In this document: positions 1 through 7,602 of the stretch, piece by piece
Layout: each line of letters begins with the position of its first letter
Numbering within the stretch: the first letter of the stretch is position 1
Assembly (NCBI GenBank): GCA_002327415.1
Contig: DCVU01000168.1
Coordinates: 1 to 14,558, forward strand
Direction: 5' to 3'
Length of the DNA stretch: 14,558 nt
DNA from: Smithella sp. UBA2180
GTDB lineage: Bacteria; Desulfobacterota; Syntrophia; Syntrophales; Smithellaceae
Made by a program: the position numbers and the translations under genes
Notes under the pieces: generated by a model
The model's input: only the letters and a program-made list of their open reading frames with translations
What the model was told of the DNA's origin: nothing
Databases searched by the model: none

Positions 1-37
1 CACGGGAGAAAAGGATTTCTCTGGATATTTCATTCAT
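1..37 (-). CDS. Possible start of a leftward gene cut by the window edge
   Basis: An ATG at 37-35 (reverse strand) opens a frame reading MNEISREILFSR before the window ends. A purine-rich AAAGAAGAG lies 8 nt upstream (positions 46-54), a plausible though not ideal ribosome binding site. It is codirectional with the two genes to its right. Only twelve codons are visible, so no function can be given and the call could be chance. Confidence 0.3.
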   Translation of the reverse strand, partial: MNEISREILFSR

Positions 38-75
38 TATATAAACTCTTCTTTAATTAATATTAACCGATATAT

Positions 76-112
76 TAACGCGTGCGTTATACTTAGTTTC
101 ATATCTTATCAA
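76..112 (-). promoter_or_regulatory. Weak leftward promoter with an overlapping dyad
   Basis: On the reverse strand TTGATA (112-107) is followed after 15 bp by TATAAC (91-86). A 14-bp inverted repeat, TAACGC-GT-GCGTTA (76-89), overlaps the -10 box, the usual position for a repressor operator. It would serve the possible gene starting at 37. The 15-bp spacer is shorter than optimal, so this is tentative. Confidence 0.25.
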
Positions 113-151
113 TTCTCATATGCTTCTTTTAGTCAAAATGGTTGTATTATG

Positions 152-970
152 TCAATAAAAAATACTCCGGTATGTAGAAATGAAATTTTCAATATTCGAC
201 CAGATCAGCAGCTCCGCCGCATCAATTTCCTCATTATTTTTAAATGAGGAAGAAAGACTCAAAAAAATAGCATTAAGCGGAGATACTTCCCGGCCAAACT
301 TCGCGTAGTCAATATAACTGATCATGTATTGCGATCCGTCAAAGAAATATTTACCCAGCCGGTTGGTTTCCAGCGAACGAAAAGGCCAGTTAATTTTCCA
401 GTTAAAATATTCCAGAGCAATATTTTTCAAAGATACATTATCGAATACTTCCGGTTTAAGTTCCGCACCTACTCTATCTGCAATCAAACGGAAGTACTGG
501 GTAACCAGATCAATATCGGTCAAAACGAGACCGTAAAGGTACCAATCATCAATTATTTTTATCATAATTTTAGATTGAGACTGCGGAATAAAATGATGGC
601 TGGGACAAAAATGACCGGCGCAAAGTTCCTGTCCATAAAACGAACAGGCACGTAAATCGACTCCGGCATTTTGCTCGGGATGTAAAAGGCATCCCACTTG
701 CTTTTCCTCTTTGTCCAGAAAACCAAGGTATTCACAGCAGTAAATAACTTCATATCTCTTGTCAAAATCTTCAGCCGCCAAGGTTTCTTTTGCGTAAATC
801 TCAACATCGTCCGGATTTTTTACAAGTTTTCGGAAACGTTTGGTGCGCGAACGTAACCGCTGCTCAAGAGAAGAGCGGGAGCTGTCCACATAATTGTAGA
901 GGCCGCAACAAGCGCCACAGGATTTGCATTCATCCGGCTGGCAAAGGATGATAAAATTTGAGTTAGACAT
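152..970 (-). CDS. Cys-rich YkgJ-like putative metal-binding protein, function unknown
   Basis: This 272-residue protein has eleven cysteines in its first 122 residues: C10, C15, C18, C21, C22, C78, C79, C94, C109, C117 and C122. The N-terminal cluster CKSCGACCGLYNY, followed by further Cys in the next hundred residues, resembles the YkgJ-type zinc/iron-chelating domain, suggesting a bound metal or Fe-S cluster. The C-terminal half (about 130-272) is mostly Cys-free and shows no motif I recognise. There is no signal peptide or membrane segment, so it is probably cytoplasmic. The ATG at 970 has only a distant AGG upstream, so the start is less certain than the frame. It follows purU by 41 bp in the same direction and is probably cotranscribed, but a functional link is not established. 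Its role is unknown; it could be a metal-site maturation factor or a metalloenzyme. Confidence 0.75.
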   Translation of the reverse strand: MSNSNFIILCQPDECKSCGACCGLYNYVDSSRSSLEQRLRSRTKRFRKLVKNPDDVEIYAKETLAAEDFDKRYEVIYCCEYLGFLDKEEKQVGCLLHPEQNAGVDLRACSFYGQELCAGHFCPSHHFIPQSQSKIMIKIIDDWYLYGLVLTDIDLVTQYFRLIADRVGAELKPEVFDNVSLKNIALEYFNWKINWPFRSLETNRLGKYFFDGSQYMISYIDYAKFGREVSPLNAIFLSLSSSFKNNEEIDAAELLIWSNIENFISTYRSIFY

Positions 971-1011
971 TTACTGATATTACCTGTTATTTATATTGAG
1001 ATGAACCGGAA

Positions 1012-1869
1012 TCACTCAAACACAATAGTTTTTGATCCATAAACCAGTATTCTATTTTCCAGATGCAGGCGCAAAGCACGAGCCAGTACAATTCTTTCCA
1101 AGTCCTTACTCTTTCTCTGAATAGCATCAACAGCGTCACGGTGACTGATCTTGATCACGTCCTGAGCGATAATAGGTCCTTCGTCCAGTTGCGCCGTCAC
1201 ATAATGGCCGGTTGCGCCTATAATTTTCACGCCGCGGTCATAGGCCTGCTTATAAGGATTTCCTCCGGCAAACGCGGGCAAAAATGAATGATGAATATTG
1301 ATTATCTTATTAGGATAATGTTTAAGGAAGTCTCCGCTGAGAACCTGCATGTAACGCGCCAGAACAACTAAATCAATATTAAGATCCCGCAAAAGCTTCA
1401 GTTCCTTCGCTTCCTGCTGTTTCTTGTTTTTCTCCGTGACGGGAAAATGAAAAAATTTCAGCCCGAACTGTTCCACCAGATCGCGGGCATCCGGATGATT
1501 ACTGATTACCGCTTCAACATCAGACGCCAGCTCTCCCATGTGCCGTCGCAAAATAAGATCATGCAGACAATGCGTATGTTTAGAGACAAAAATGGCTACA
1601 CGCGGCACGTAATCAGTAAAATGCAAAGTCCATTTCATGTTAAACTGCTTCGCCAGCGGAGAAAAAGCGGCGGGAATTTCTTCGCGATCAAGAGAAAAAC
1701 CGTTCAATTCCCATTCGATCCGCATAAAGAAAAGTTTGTCTGTTTTGGATGTATGTTGATCAGCATGGACAATATTACCATTGCGACGAAAAATAAAATT
1801 GGAAATTTTGGCGACAATCCCCTTGCTATCGGCGCAGGACAAAAGTAAAATGGCATTGACATCGCTCAT
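1012..1869 (-). CDS. purU: Formyltetrahydrofolate deformylase
   Basis: PurU hydrolyses 10-formyltetrahydrofolate to formate and tetrahydrofolate, balancing one-carbon pools and supplying formate to PurT-type purine synthesis. At 285 residues it has the family's usual length. Residues 6-85 form the regulatory ACT domain (AILLLSCADSKGIVAKIS start). Residues 89-285 form the formyltransferase-fold catalytic domain, with NIHHSFLPAF at 191-200 carrying the catalytic His, and DEGPII at 229-234 carrying the conserved Asp. The ATG at 1869 is preceded by GAAGGTGA about ten bases upstream, and by a good sigma70-like promoter. It is the first gene of a leftward unit with the Cys-rich gene 41 bp downstream. 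In family members from enteric bacteria the ACT domain senses methionine and glycine; whether that holds here is unknown. The assignment is firm. Confidence 0.95.
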   Translation of the reverse strand: MSDVNAILLLSCADSKGIVAKISNFIFRRNGNIVHADQHTSKTDKLFFMRIEWELNGFSLDREEIPAAFSPLAKQFNMKWTLHFTDYVPRVAIFVSKHTHCLHDLILRRHMGELASDVEAVISNHPDARDLVEQFGLKFFHFPVTEKNKKQQEAKELKLLRDLNIDLVVLARYMQVLSGDFLKHYPNKIINIHHSFLPAFAGGNPYKQAYDRGVKIIGATGHYVTAQLDEGPIIAQDVIKISHRDAVDAIQRKSKDLERIVLARALRLHLENRILVYGSKTIVFE

Positions 1870-1907
1870 AAAATGGTTTCACCTTCGTTAATTTTTACAA
1901 CATGTTA

Positions 1908-1936
1908 TGTATAAAAGGATTAGAGTTGCAGGTCAA
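1908..1936 (-). promoter_or_regulatory. Sigma70-like promoter of purU
   Basis: On the reverse strand TTGACC (1936-1931) and TATACA (1913-1908) are separated by exactly 17 bp. The predicted start of transcription near 1901 leaves a leader of about 30 nt before the purU ATG. This is the best promoter match in the window. It sits in the 125-bp divergent spacer; I saw no comparably good promoter for the rightward gene. Confidence 0.55.
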
Positions 1937-1994
1937 GTGTAAAAATGCTAAGGGCTATATCCTCAAATAAAACAACATTTAAAATTGGAAGCAA

Positions 1995-2393
1995 ATGAAT
2001 TTAATTGAAGAAATAAAATTAGCCAATGGTTTGAAATTAAAGATTTATGATTTATCCCGTCCCATAGCCGCCGACACGGTCAAAGTGGAACTTTCTCTGC
2101 AAATGAAGATTTCTTTAAAGAAATCTTATTTCGCGAACACTCAGGATTACGATCAGGTAAAGGATATCATGGGCGATGAACTTGATTATGAGAATAAATT
2201 GGAAAGATCTTTTGTTCTTAAGAAAAATGAAGATTCCGTCCGCGATGATTTGATCAACACATTCAAAAGTAATTCTCTGGATTATCTTGCTTCCGTTAAT
2301 TTTCCTCAAAAGATGGCGCTGTCAATCCTGAAAGATATCAATAAGAATCCTTATAAATATCACCCTCATATCTACTCCGATCCGGAAGAATAG
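1995..2393 (+). CDS. Small hypothetical protein
   Basis: This 132-residue, charged, soluble-looking protein has no signal peptide, membrane segment or cysteine. The N-terminal half (EIKLANGLKLKIYDLSRPIA followed by DTVKVELSLQM) looks like alternating beta strands. The C-terminal half is more helical and ends with a proline- and histidine-containing tail, NPYKYHPHIYSDPEE. The ATG has GGAAG three bases upstream, a short but usable spacing. The stop is 34 bp before the radical SAM gene, so the two are probably cotranscribed. I do not recognise a named family. It reads as a real gene because base composition and codon use match the neighbours and because of its operon position. Function is unknown. 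Confidence 0.7.
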   Translation: MNLIEEIKLANGLKLKIYDLSRPIAADTVKVELSLQMKISLKKSYFANTQDYDQVKDIMGDELDYENKLERSFVLKKNEDSVRDDLINTFKSNSLDYLASVNFPQKMALSILKDINKNPYKYHPHIYSDPEE

Positions 2394-2427
2394 AATCAGG
2401 ACTTCGCTGCAGACAGGAAGATAAATC

Positions 2428-4911
2428 ATGACCAATGGTAATTTCGATGAACTTTTGCTTGGCGCCGAAAAACCCAGCCGTTACATCGGAGCGGAAGTAA
2501 ACGCTGTTCACAAAGATAACGCGGAAGTCCGCTTCCTGCTAGCCTTCCCCGATACTTATGAAGTCGGCATGTCGCATCTCGGTTTGCAGATTTTATATTC
2601 CATTCTAAACGAAATCCCCTATGTGGCGGCAGAACGTTGCTTCGCCCCCTGGCCGGACAGGGAAAAACAACTTCGTGAAGGGAAAATACCTTTAACCTCG
2701 CTGGAGTCGCAAATGCGACTGGCGGATTTTGATATTATCGGTTTTTCATTGCAGTATGAACTCTCTTACACCAACGTCTTAAACATGCTGGATTTGGCAG
2801 GCATACCGCTTGCCCGCACGGAGCGGAAAGATGGACATCCCCTGATCATAGCCGGCGGACCCTGCTGTTTTAATCCGGCGCCGCTTGCTGATTTTATTGA
2901 TGCCTTTGTCATCGGCGAGGGAGAAGAAGTCGTGGGAGAAATTGCTGCGGCGATCCGCGACGGCAGGAAAAAATCTTTATCGCGAAACAATCTGATAGAA
3001 CAACTGGCGAAAATTCCCGGAATTTACGCCCCCGCTGTACATGGAAAAAATAAGATCATAAAAAAAAGAGCCGTCAGCGATCTCAACTTGTGGCAACATC
3101 CATTGAAGCCTGTTGTTCCGCTGATGCAGACCATTCACGACCGCATCATCTTGGAAATAGCGCGCGGCTGTACCCGCGGATGCAGATTCTGCCAAGCGGG
3201 AATGCTCTGGCGTCCTTATCGCGAAAGAAATACTTCACTGCTGATGGAAATGGCCGAAAAAACACTTCAGGCAACGGGCCATGAAGAGATATCGCTTTTA
3301 TCGCTCAGTTCAGGCGATTACAGTTGTCTTGAACCTTTGGTAATAAATCTGATGAACAAGTATCACTCCCGGCGGGTGGCGGTGGCTCTTCCTTCGTTGC
3401 GCGTGGAATCTCTCACCGGAACATTAATGGAAGAAATTAAACGAACGCGCAAAACCAGTTTTACGCTCGCGCCGGAAGCGGGAACGGATAAAATGCGCCT
3501 GATTATCAATAAGGGCAACACCTCCGAAGATTTACTCTCTACCGTTGATAAAATATTCGCCGCCGGCTGGAAATCAATCAAGCTTTATTTCATGCTGGGC
3601 CTGCCTCATGAAGAGCAGGCAGACATGGAAGGTATTGTCAATTTAAGTTATGAAGCGCTGCGGGCGGCAAAAAATCGCGGGCAGATTACCATCAGCCTTT
3701 CCACCTTCGTTCCCAAGCCCCATACACCCTTTCAATGGCACAGGCAAATTTCCATGGAAGAAACTCATGCCCAGCAGGATTTTCTTCGTCAGCGCATAAA
3801 AAACCGCAATATTAACGTGAAGTGGCATGATGCGAAAATGAGCTTCCTGGAAGGAATATTTTCGCGCGGCGATGAAAATATTGGAACGCTTTTGGAAACG
3901 GCCTTTCGCAAAGGCTGCCGTTTCGACGGCTGGTCTGATCTTCTGCGTTTCGACCTCTGGCAGGAAGCAATTGCCCAAACGGGAATCAACCCGGAAGATT
4001 TCATGCGCGAACGCGAGATCAACGAAACATTGCCGTGGGACAACATTGACTGCGGCGTTAGCCGTGAATTTCTACTGGAGGAAAAGCAAAAATCAACCGA
4101 CCAGGCGGCAACAGCAGATTGCCGGTTTGACGATTGTCAAAACTGCGGAGTATGTGATTTTTCCACAACAGAAAACATTTTTGCCAAGAAAGAGGAAATA
4201 AAAACAGTTTTGTCAGCGCCTCCTATTAGTGATGCCGCTGCTATCAGCGAAAAAAAATATCGTTTAACTTTCAGCAAACTTGATCGAGCCGGATTCTTAT
4301 CTCATCTGGAACTCTCCTCAGCTTTGGTCCGCGCTTTGCGCCGCAGCAGCATCGCGCTTGCTTATTCTGTTGGCTACCATCCGCATCCTAAAATATCCTT
4401 TGCCACCGCAACCTCGGTGGGCATGGAGAGCAGACAGGAATACATGGATATTACCGCGCAGGAATATCTATCGGATTTGAATTTGCTAAAGGGTGAAATA
4501 AATTCCGCCTTGCCTGAAGGTATTGAAATTTTAGAAATCAGCAAACTTTCTGCCGAAGAAAAGGCTATCGCTCAAATGTTAAAGGGCTTTGAATACGAAC
4601 TTTACCTTCCCGCCGCTATAGATTCTTCACGCCTGAAGTCCATGGAAGAAAACATCAAGAATTTTCTGGAGGCATCCACTTTCAACATACAGAAATTATC
4701 CAAGGGCAAAACCGTTACAAAAGACATCCGTCCTTTTTTGCAAAGCCTGACAGTAAATAGCACCAGTAAAATAATTAAGTTCACCGTGTCTTATGTTCAA
4801 GAAGGTTCAGCCAGACCCACCGATATTATCGCTCATGTCTTGAAATCAGACACCGATGAATCCCAGAAGATTAGAGTAGTCAGAACAAAAAGTCTCCTAC
4901 ACCAGTCCTAA
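2428..4911 (+). CDS. B12-binding-like radical SAM protein fused to DUF2344 (TIGR03960 + TIGR03936)
   Basis: This 827-residue protein joins two families often encoded separately. Residues 1 to about 200 resemble the cobalamin-binding-like domain of the TIGR03960 family (FPDTYEVGMSHLGLQILY, then IIAGGPCCFNPAPLADFIDA and VIGEGEE). Residues 235-500 are the radical SAM core: the C248-x3-C252-x2-C255 motif (ARGCTRGCRFCQAGM) should bind the 4Fe-4S cluster that cleaves S-adenosylmethionine. A linker holds four more cysteines, C565, C570, C573 and C576, which may bind a second cluster. Residues from about 610 to the end are DUF2344 (YRLTFSKLDRAGFLSHLEL, then GYHPHPKISFA). An AGGAAG ribosome binding site lies seven bases before the ATG. 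The substrate is not known; a role in RNA modification or ribosome-linked chemistry has been suggested from its common neighbourhood with ribonuclease G genes, which are absent here. Family call firm, function open. Confidence 0.92.
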   Translation: MTNGNFDELLLGAEKPSRYIGAEVNAVHKDNAEVRFLLAFPDTYEVGMSHLGLQILYSILNEIPYVAAERCFAPWPDREKQLREGKIPLTSLESQMRLADFDIIGFSLQYELSYTNVLNMLDLAGIPLARTERKDGHPLIIAGGPCCFNPAPLADFIDAFVIGEGEEVVGEIAAAIRDGRKKSLSRNNLIEQLAKIPGIYAPAVHGKNKIIKKRAVSDLNLWQHPLKPVVPLMQTIHDRIILEIARGCTRGCRFCQAGMLWRPYRERNTSLLMEMAEKTLQATGHEEISLLSLSSGDYSCLEPLVINLMNKYHSRRVAVALPSLRVESLTGTLMEEIKRTRKTSFTLAPEAGTDKMRLIINKGNTSEDLLSTVDKIFAAGWKSIKLYFMLGLPHEEQADMEGIVNLSYEALRAAKNRGQITISLSTFVPKPHTPFQWHRQISMEETHAQQDFLRQRIKNRNINVKWHDAKMSFLEGIFSRGDENIGTLLETAFRKGCRFDGWSDLLRFDLWQEAIAQTGINPEDFMREREINETLPWDNIDCGVSREFLLEEKQKSTDQAATADCRFDDCQNCGVCDFSTTENIFAKKEEIKTVLSAPPISDAAAISEKKYRLTFSKLDRAGFLSHLELSSALVRALRRSSIALAYSVGYHPHPKISFATATSVGMESRQEYMDITAQEYLSDLNLLKGEINSALPEGIEILEISKLSAEEKAIAQMLKGFEYELYLPAAIDSSRLKSMEENIKNFLEASTFNIQKLSKGKTVTKDIRPFLQSLTVNSTSKIIKFTVSYVQEGSARPTDIIAHVLKSDTDESQKIRVVRTKSLLHQS

Positions 4912-4933
4912 ATTAAAGCGCTATCTTTGTTGG

Positions 4934-4949
4934 TCCCGATTTATCGGGA
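4934..4949. repeat. Short perfect hairpin TCCCGATTTATCGGGA
   Basis: This is a perfect inverted repeat with a six- or seven-bp stem, 23 bp after the radical SAM stop codon. No T-run follows, so it is a poor Rho-independent terminator. It may still protect the mRNA 3' end, or be a copy of a dispersed short palindrome. Confidence 0.45.
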
Positions 4950-5006
4950 TTGTAGTCTTCCTCAACATATTATCATATACGCCTCGTCGCCTCCGCCTAG
5001 CCCCTC

Positions 5007-5090
5007 TAAAGATGGACAGTTCAACTAACGAATTCCAGTTCACTGCGTAACTGTAATTCGAGTTTCACTGCCGCCTCAATATCATCTTTA
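5007..5090. repeat. 84-bp imperfect palindrome in the intergenic gap
   Basis: Nested complementary segments fold this stretch into one long hairpin. CAGTT (5036-5040) pairs with AACTG (5049-5053); AATT (5031-5034) with AATT (5055-5058); CG (5029-5030) with CG (5059-5060); AACT (5023-5026) with AGTT (5061-5064); CAGT (5017-5020) with ACTG (5067-5070); and TAAAGATG (5007-5014) with CATCTTTA (5083-5090). That is 27 base pairs around an eight-base loop, with a mismatch, a two-base bulge and internal loops. No T-tract follows. It could be a remnant of a small palindromic mobile element or a structured RNA; nothing identifies which. Confidence 0.5.
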
Positions 5091-5128
5091 ATTTAGAACC
5101 GGTATTAGTTAATTCCCATAATAAATAT

Positions 5129-5157
5129 TTGATTTTAATAAAACATTGGATTAAATA
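5129..5157 (+). promoter_or_regulatory. Candidate promoter of the glycosylase-methyltransferase operon
   Basis: TTGATT (5129-5134) and TAAATA (5152-5157) are 17 bp apart in a very AT-rich stretch ending about 40 bp before the GTG start. The -35 matches consensus at four of six positions and the -10 at three, so this is a weak call supported mainly by position. Confidence 0.3.
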
Positions 5158-5199
5158 ATTAAGAGCCGATTTTTCAATACTTCAAAATAAGGTGTATAC

Positions 5200-6024
5200 G
5201 TGAGAATATGGGATATTAACCCCGGTTATTTAAACCGAAATAGTCTTCTCGGTGAACACCGCGAATTACACGCGATTGTTTCCATCATTAAACACAACAA
5301 AAAAGGTTACTCCCGTCATCCTGAAACACTCCGGTGGAAGAACTTCGGCTGGGCGCTTAGCCAGCGCCATAAATTGTTAGCGGCGGAAATGACCTTAAGG
5401 GGTTACGTGGATAGAACTCCCGTATTGCTGAAAACTCAACCTCAGAAATGGCCGGACGTATTTGTCGACCTTCCAGCCGCACAATTCATACTCCTTTCTA
5501 AAAAATATAAAAATATTGGACAGGGACGGATTCCTCTGCCTAAAGACGTGCAGCAGTTATGGGCACAGCATCAATATTCCGTAATGGCGCGAGACGATGC
5601 CGAATATAAATATATCGGCGGTTGGATAGCATCGAAAAAAACCGGCAAGGGAATAAATGATATTTATCCGGAACTGGTATCACTACTGCGCTGTCCGCCC
5701 GCTGAAGGAAATCTTAAAAATACCGTCTGGCACATGTGGGATTATGTTTTCCAATACGCCTCGCTTAATAGAAATATTTATACCAATTTGCAGTCAAAAG
5801 TATACCGAGGCGGCAAGGAAGAGGCAACGCAGGCGTATTATAACATACGTCGAGGAGCCGATGACGCAGCCAACAAAGGTAGACGAATGAATGCGAATTG
5901 GTATTTGAAAGAAATTCAACGTCTGGTATTTCTGCACAATATAGTCTATCTTAGGGAATCAACCGCGCTTGGCGAACTACAGGCGTGGCCGTGCATGAAC
6001 GCAACTAAAAAGGATCACATTTGA
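5200..6024 (+). CDS. Endonuclease V-like pyrimidine-dimer DNA glycosylase (Pyr_excise) fused to DUF1722
   Basis: This 274-residue protein has two parts. Residues 1 to about 75 resemble T4 endonuclease V, which removes UV-induced pyrimidine dimers and nicks the abasic site. MRIWDI...LLGEHRELHA aligns without gaps to the T4 N-terminus, placing R2, R21 and E22 on the phage Arg3, Arg22 and catalytic Glu23. GYSRHPETLRW (37-47) is a hallmark of the bacterial family. Residues about 115-190 (LWAQHQYSVMARDDAEYKYIGGW, then LKNTVWHMWDYV in shortened form here) resemble DUF1722, of unknown function. T4 His16 and Arg26 are replaced by S15 and A25. The GTG start has AAGG about seven bases upstream, and the gapless alignment also supports it. 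Its stop overlaps the next gene's TTG start. No signal peptide; presumably acts on chromosomal DNA. Activity on dimers is inferred, not shown; the enzyme may prefer another lesion. Confidence 0.8.
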   Translation: MRIWDINPGYLNRNSLLGEHRELHAIVSIIKHNKKGYSRHPETLRWKNFGWALSQRHKLLAAEMTLRGYVDRTPVLLKTQPQKWPDVFVDLPAAQFILLSKKYKNIGQGRIPLPKDVQQLWAQHQYSVMARDDAEYKYIGGWIASKKTGKGINDIYPELVSLLRCPPAEGNLKNTVWHMWDYVFQYASLNRNIYTNLQSKVYRGGKEEATQAYYNIRRGADDAANKGRRMNANWYLKEIQRLVFLHNIVYLRESTALGELQAWPCMNATKKDHI

Positions 6025-6719
6025 AGAAGACAAGAAAAATACTCACACCAGAACAAATCTCAATTATTGAGAAGGAACAAGCAATCCTTCAAGAGTCATG
6101 GAAGAAAAGACAGGTTGATGGAGAAATTGTTGAGTATCTTGGCAAAAATTTTATTGTGCTTCCCAATGTATTTCCTCCGAGTAACGACAGCAAGATCCTT
6201 GTTCAAAATTTACCTGAATTAAAAAATGCAACGGTACTTGATGTAGCAACCGGATGCGGTGTCATTGCCATATTTGCAGCACTACGTGGCGCCAGTCATT
6301 TAACAGCTGTGGATATCAACCCCAGCGCCGTCAAGTGCGCGCAGCTCAATGTGACAAATCATGGAGTTTGTGATCGCTTAGACGTTCAGCTTTCAGATTT
6401 GTTTGAACAATTGCTGCCGTCGATGCGCTTCGATGTCATAACAGCAAATCTTCCCTTCCGTAAAAAGTATGCTCCTGATATGGTTGCATCAGCCCAATGG
6501 GATACTGATTTCGAATTACACAGGCGTTTTTTCTCTCAGGCGGTAAATTTCTTAAATCCTCAGGGTAGGTTGTATATGCCTCAGCCCAATTATCCGGAGT
6601 TATATGATACATTAAATCTTGCCCAAAACGCCGGATTTAAAACGAAAGAAATTGGAAAAAAGCAATCCAGCGGTAATGATCCTAGAGATTACTATGTTTT
6701 TGAGATGACCCTTTCTTAG
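6021..6719 (+). CDS. PrmC/HemK-like class I SAM-dependent methyltransferase
   Basis: This 232-residue protein has a Rossmann methyltransferase core: motif I VLDVATGCGVIAI at 72-84, the acidic AVDIN at 96-100 ending strand two, and NLPF at 143-146 in the place of the (N/D)PP(Y/F) motif. That motif marks methyltransferases acting on amide or exocyclic amino nitrogens, such as PrmC and the N6-adenine enzymes, but Leu replaces the first Pro. Residues 1-65 form a predominantly helical N-terminal part. The TTG start at 6021 overlaps the upstream stop in TTGA, with AGGA upstream, so translational coupling is likely. The next gene follows after nine bases. The substrate cannot be told from sequence: glutamine of a protein, a nucleic-acid base or a small molecule are all possible. 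No membrane segment or signal peptide is seen. Confidence 0.82.
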   Translation: MKKTRKILTPEQISIIEKEQAILQESWKKRQVDGEIVEYLGKNFIVLPNVFPPSNDSKILVQNLPELKNATVLDVATGCGVIAIFAALRGASHLTAVDINPSAVKCAQLNVTNHGVCDRLDVQLSDLFEQLLPSMRFDVITANLPFRKKYAPDMVASAQWDTDFELHRRFFSQAVNFLNPQGRLYMPQPNYPELYDTLNLAQNAGFKTKEIGKKQSSGNDPRDYYVFEMTLS

Positions 6720-6728
6720 GAGTCAACA

Positions 6729-7562
6729 ATGTTTGATAATAAAGCAAGCTTTACAGCATTAGCAACCGCGTATATGAGGGCCGCACACCAGTTGCTGGAA
6801 GCGAAACCTCTACTTTTTGACGATCCAGTCGCCCTGCCGCTTCTGGGTCCTGAAGCATTAAAGAATATTCAAGACACGAAAGCTCATTATCAAACTCCCG
6901 AAGTTCTGGAGTTGCGCACCCGGATAATTCTGCGTTCACGATTTACGGAAGACAGACTCGCTGCCACAGCCTCGCGAGGAATCAGGCAATATATAATCCT
7001 TGGCGCTGGTTTCGATACATTCGCACTTCGGCAGCCCTCATGGGCCAGGGAATTGAAGATTGTGGAAGTTGATCACTGTGGAACGCAATCACTGAAACGC
7101 TCCTACATTGATGCGGCCAGACTTATAATTCCGGAAAATGTTTTTTTTGCCGATATTAACTTTGAACATGAATCGCTGCAGGAAGGTTTGCGCAGGTACA
7201 ATGTTTTGATGAACAAACCGGCTTTTTTCTCCTGGCTGGGTGTGATGATGTATCTAAAAGAAGACGCCATTGATGCCGTGCTCCATTCTGTTGCCCTGTT
7301 TCCGGAGGGTAGCGAGATAGTACTGACATTCGTGCGGCCGCCAGGCGACTCTCCTTCAATAATTGCTCAGAGCGTCACGAATCTTGGCGAACCATGGCTG
7401 AGTCATTTCGAGCCTGATGAAATCGAAGCAAAACTATATAGTGCGGGATTTTCCAAAGTGGAGTTTCTAACACCTGCGGAGGCTGAAACAAGGTATTTCC
7501 GGTCACGCCCCAGAGACCTGCCCGTGCCAAAGCAAATCAACATACTCTGCGCAATACGGTAA
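6729..7562 (+). CDS. Leucine carboxyl methyltransferase-family (TIGR00027-like) methyltransferase
   Basis: This 277-residue protein matches the bacterial class I methyltransferase family related to leucine carboxyl methyltransferase. ASFTALATAYMRAAHQL near the start is the family's typical opening. LGAGFDTFALR at 91-101 is the SAM-binding glycine loop, and EVDHCGTQ at 113-120 holds the acidic residue and the Asp/His-containing loop. FFADINFE lies at the next strand and WLGVMMYL follows. Members O-methylate carboxylates in secondary metabolites or lipids; the substrate here is unknown. The ATG is preceded by TAGGAG with six bases between, and the upstream stop codon lies within that site, so it is tightly coupled to the preceding methyltransferase. 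The end of the operon is probably at 7562, before a 111-bp gap. Confidence 0.85.
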   Translation: MFDNKASFTALATAYMRAAHQLLEAKPLLFDDPVALPLLGPEALKNIQDTKAHYQTPEVLELRTRIILRSRFTEDRLAATASRGIRQYIILGAGFDTFALRQPSWARELKIVEVDHCGTQSLKRSYIDAARLIIPENVFFADINFEHESLQEGLRRYNVLMNKPAFFSWLGVMMYLKEDAIDAVLHSVALFPEGSEIVLTFVRPPGDSPSIIAQSVTNLGEPWLSHFEPDEIEAKLYSAGFSKVEFLTPAEAETRYFRSRPRDLPVPKQINILCAIR

Positions 7563-7602
7563 TGTTCCCGCGAAATTTTTTTCTCCCGCATTCTTAATTC
7601 AA

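Noticed and set aside
2..249. A rightward frame open from position 2 into the 3' end of the Cys-rich gene
   Set aside because: It has no recognisable protein pattern, low-complexity Ile/Asn/Ser content typical of AT-rich noncoding DNA, and would overlap a convincing gene by almost 100 bp.
3643..4046. Overlapping reverse-strand open frames inside the radical SAM gene
   Set aside because: They are shadows of a gene with clear domain motifs; they have no ribosome binding sites and no protein-like pattern.
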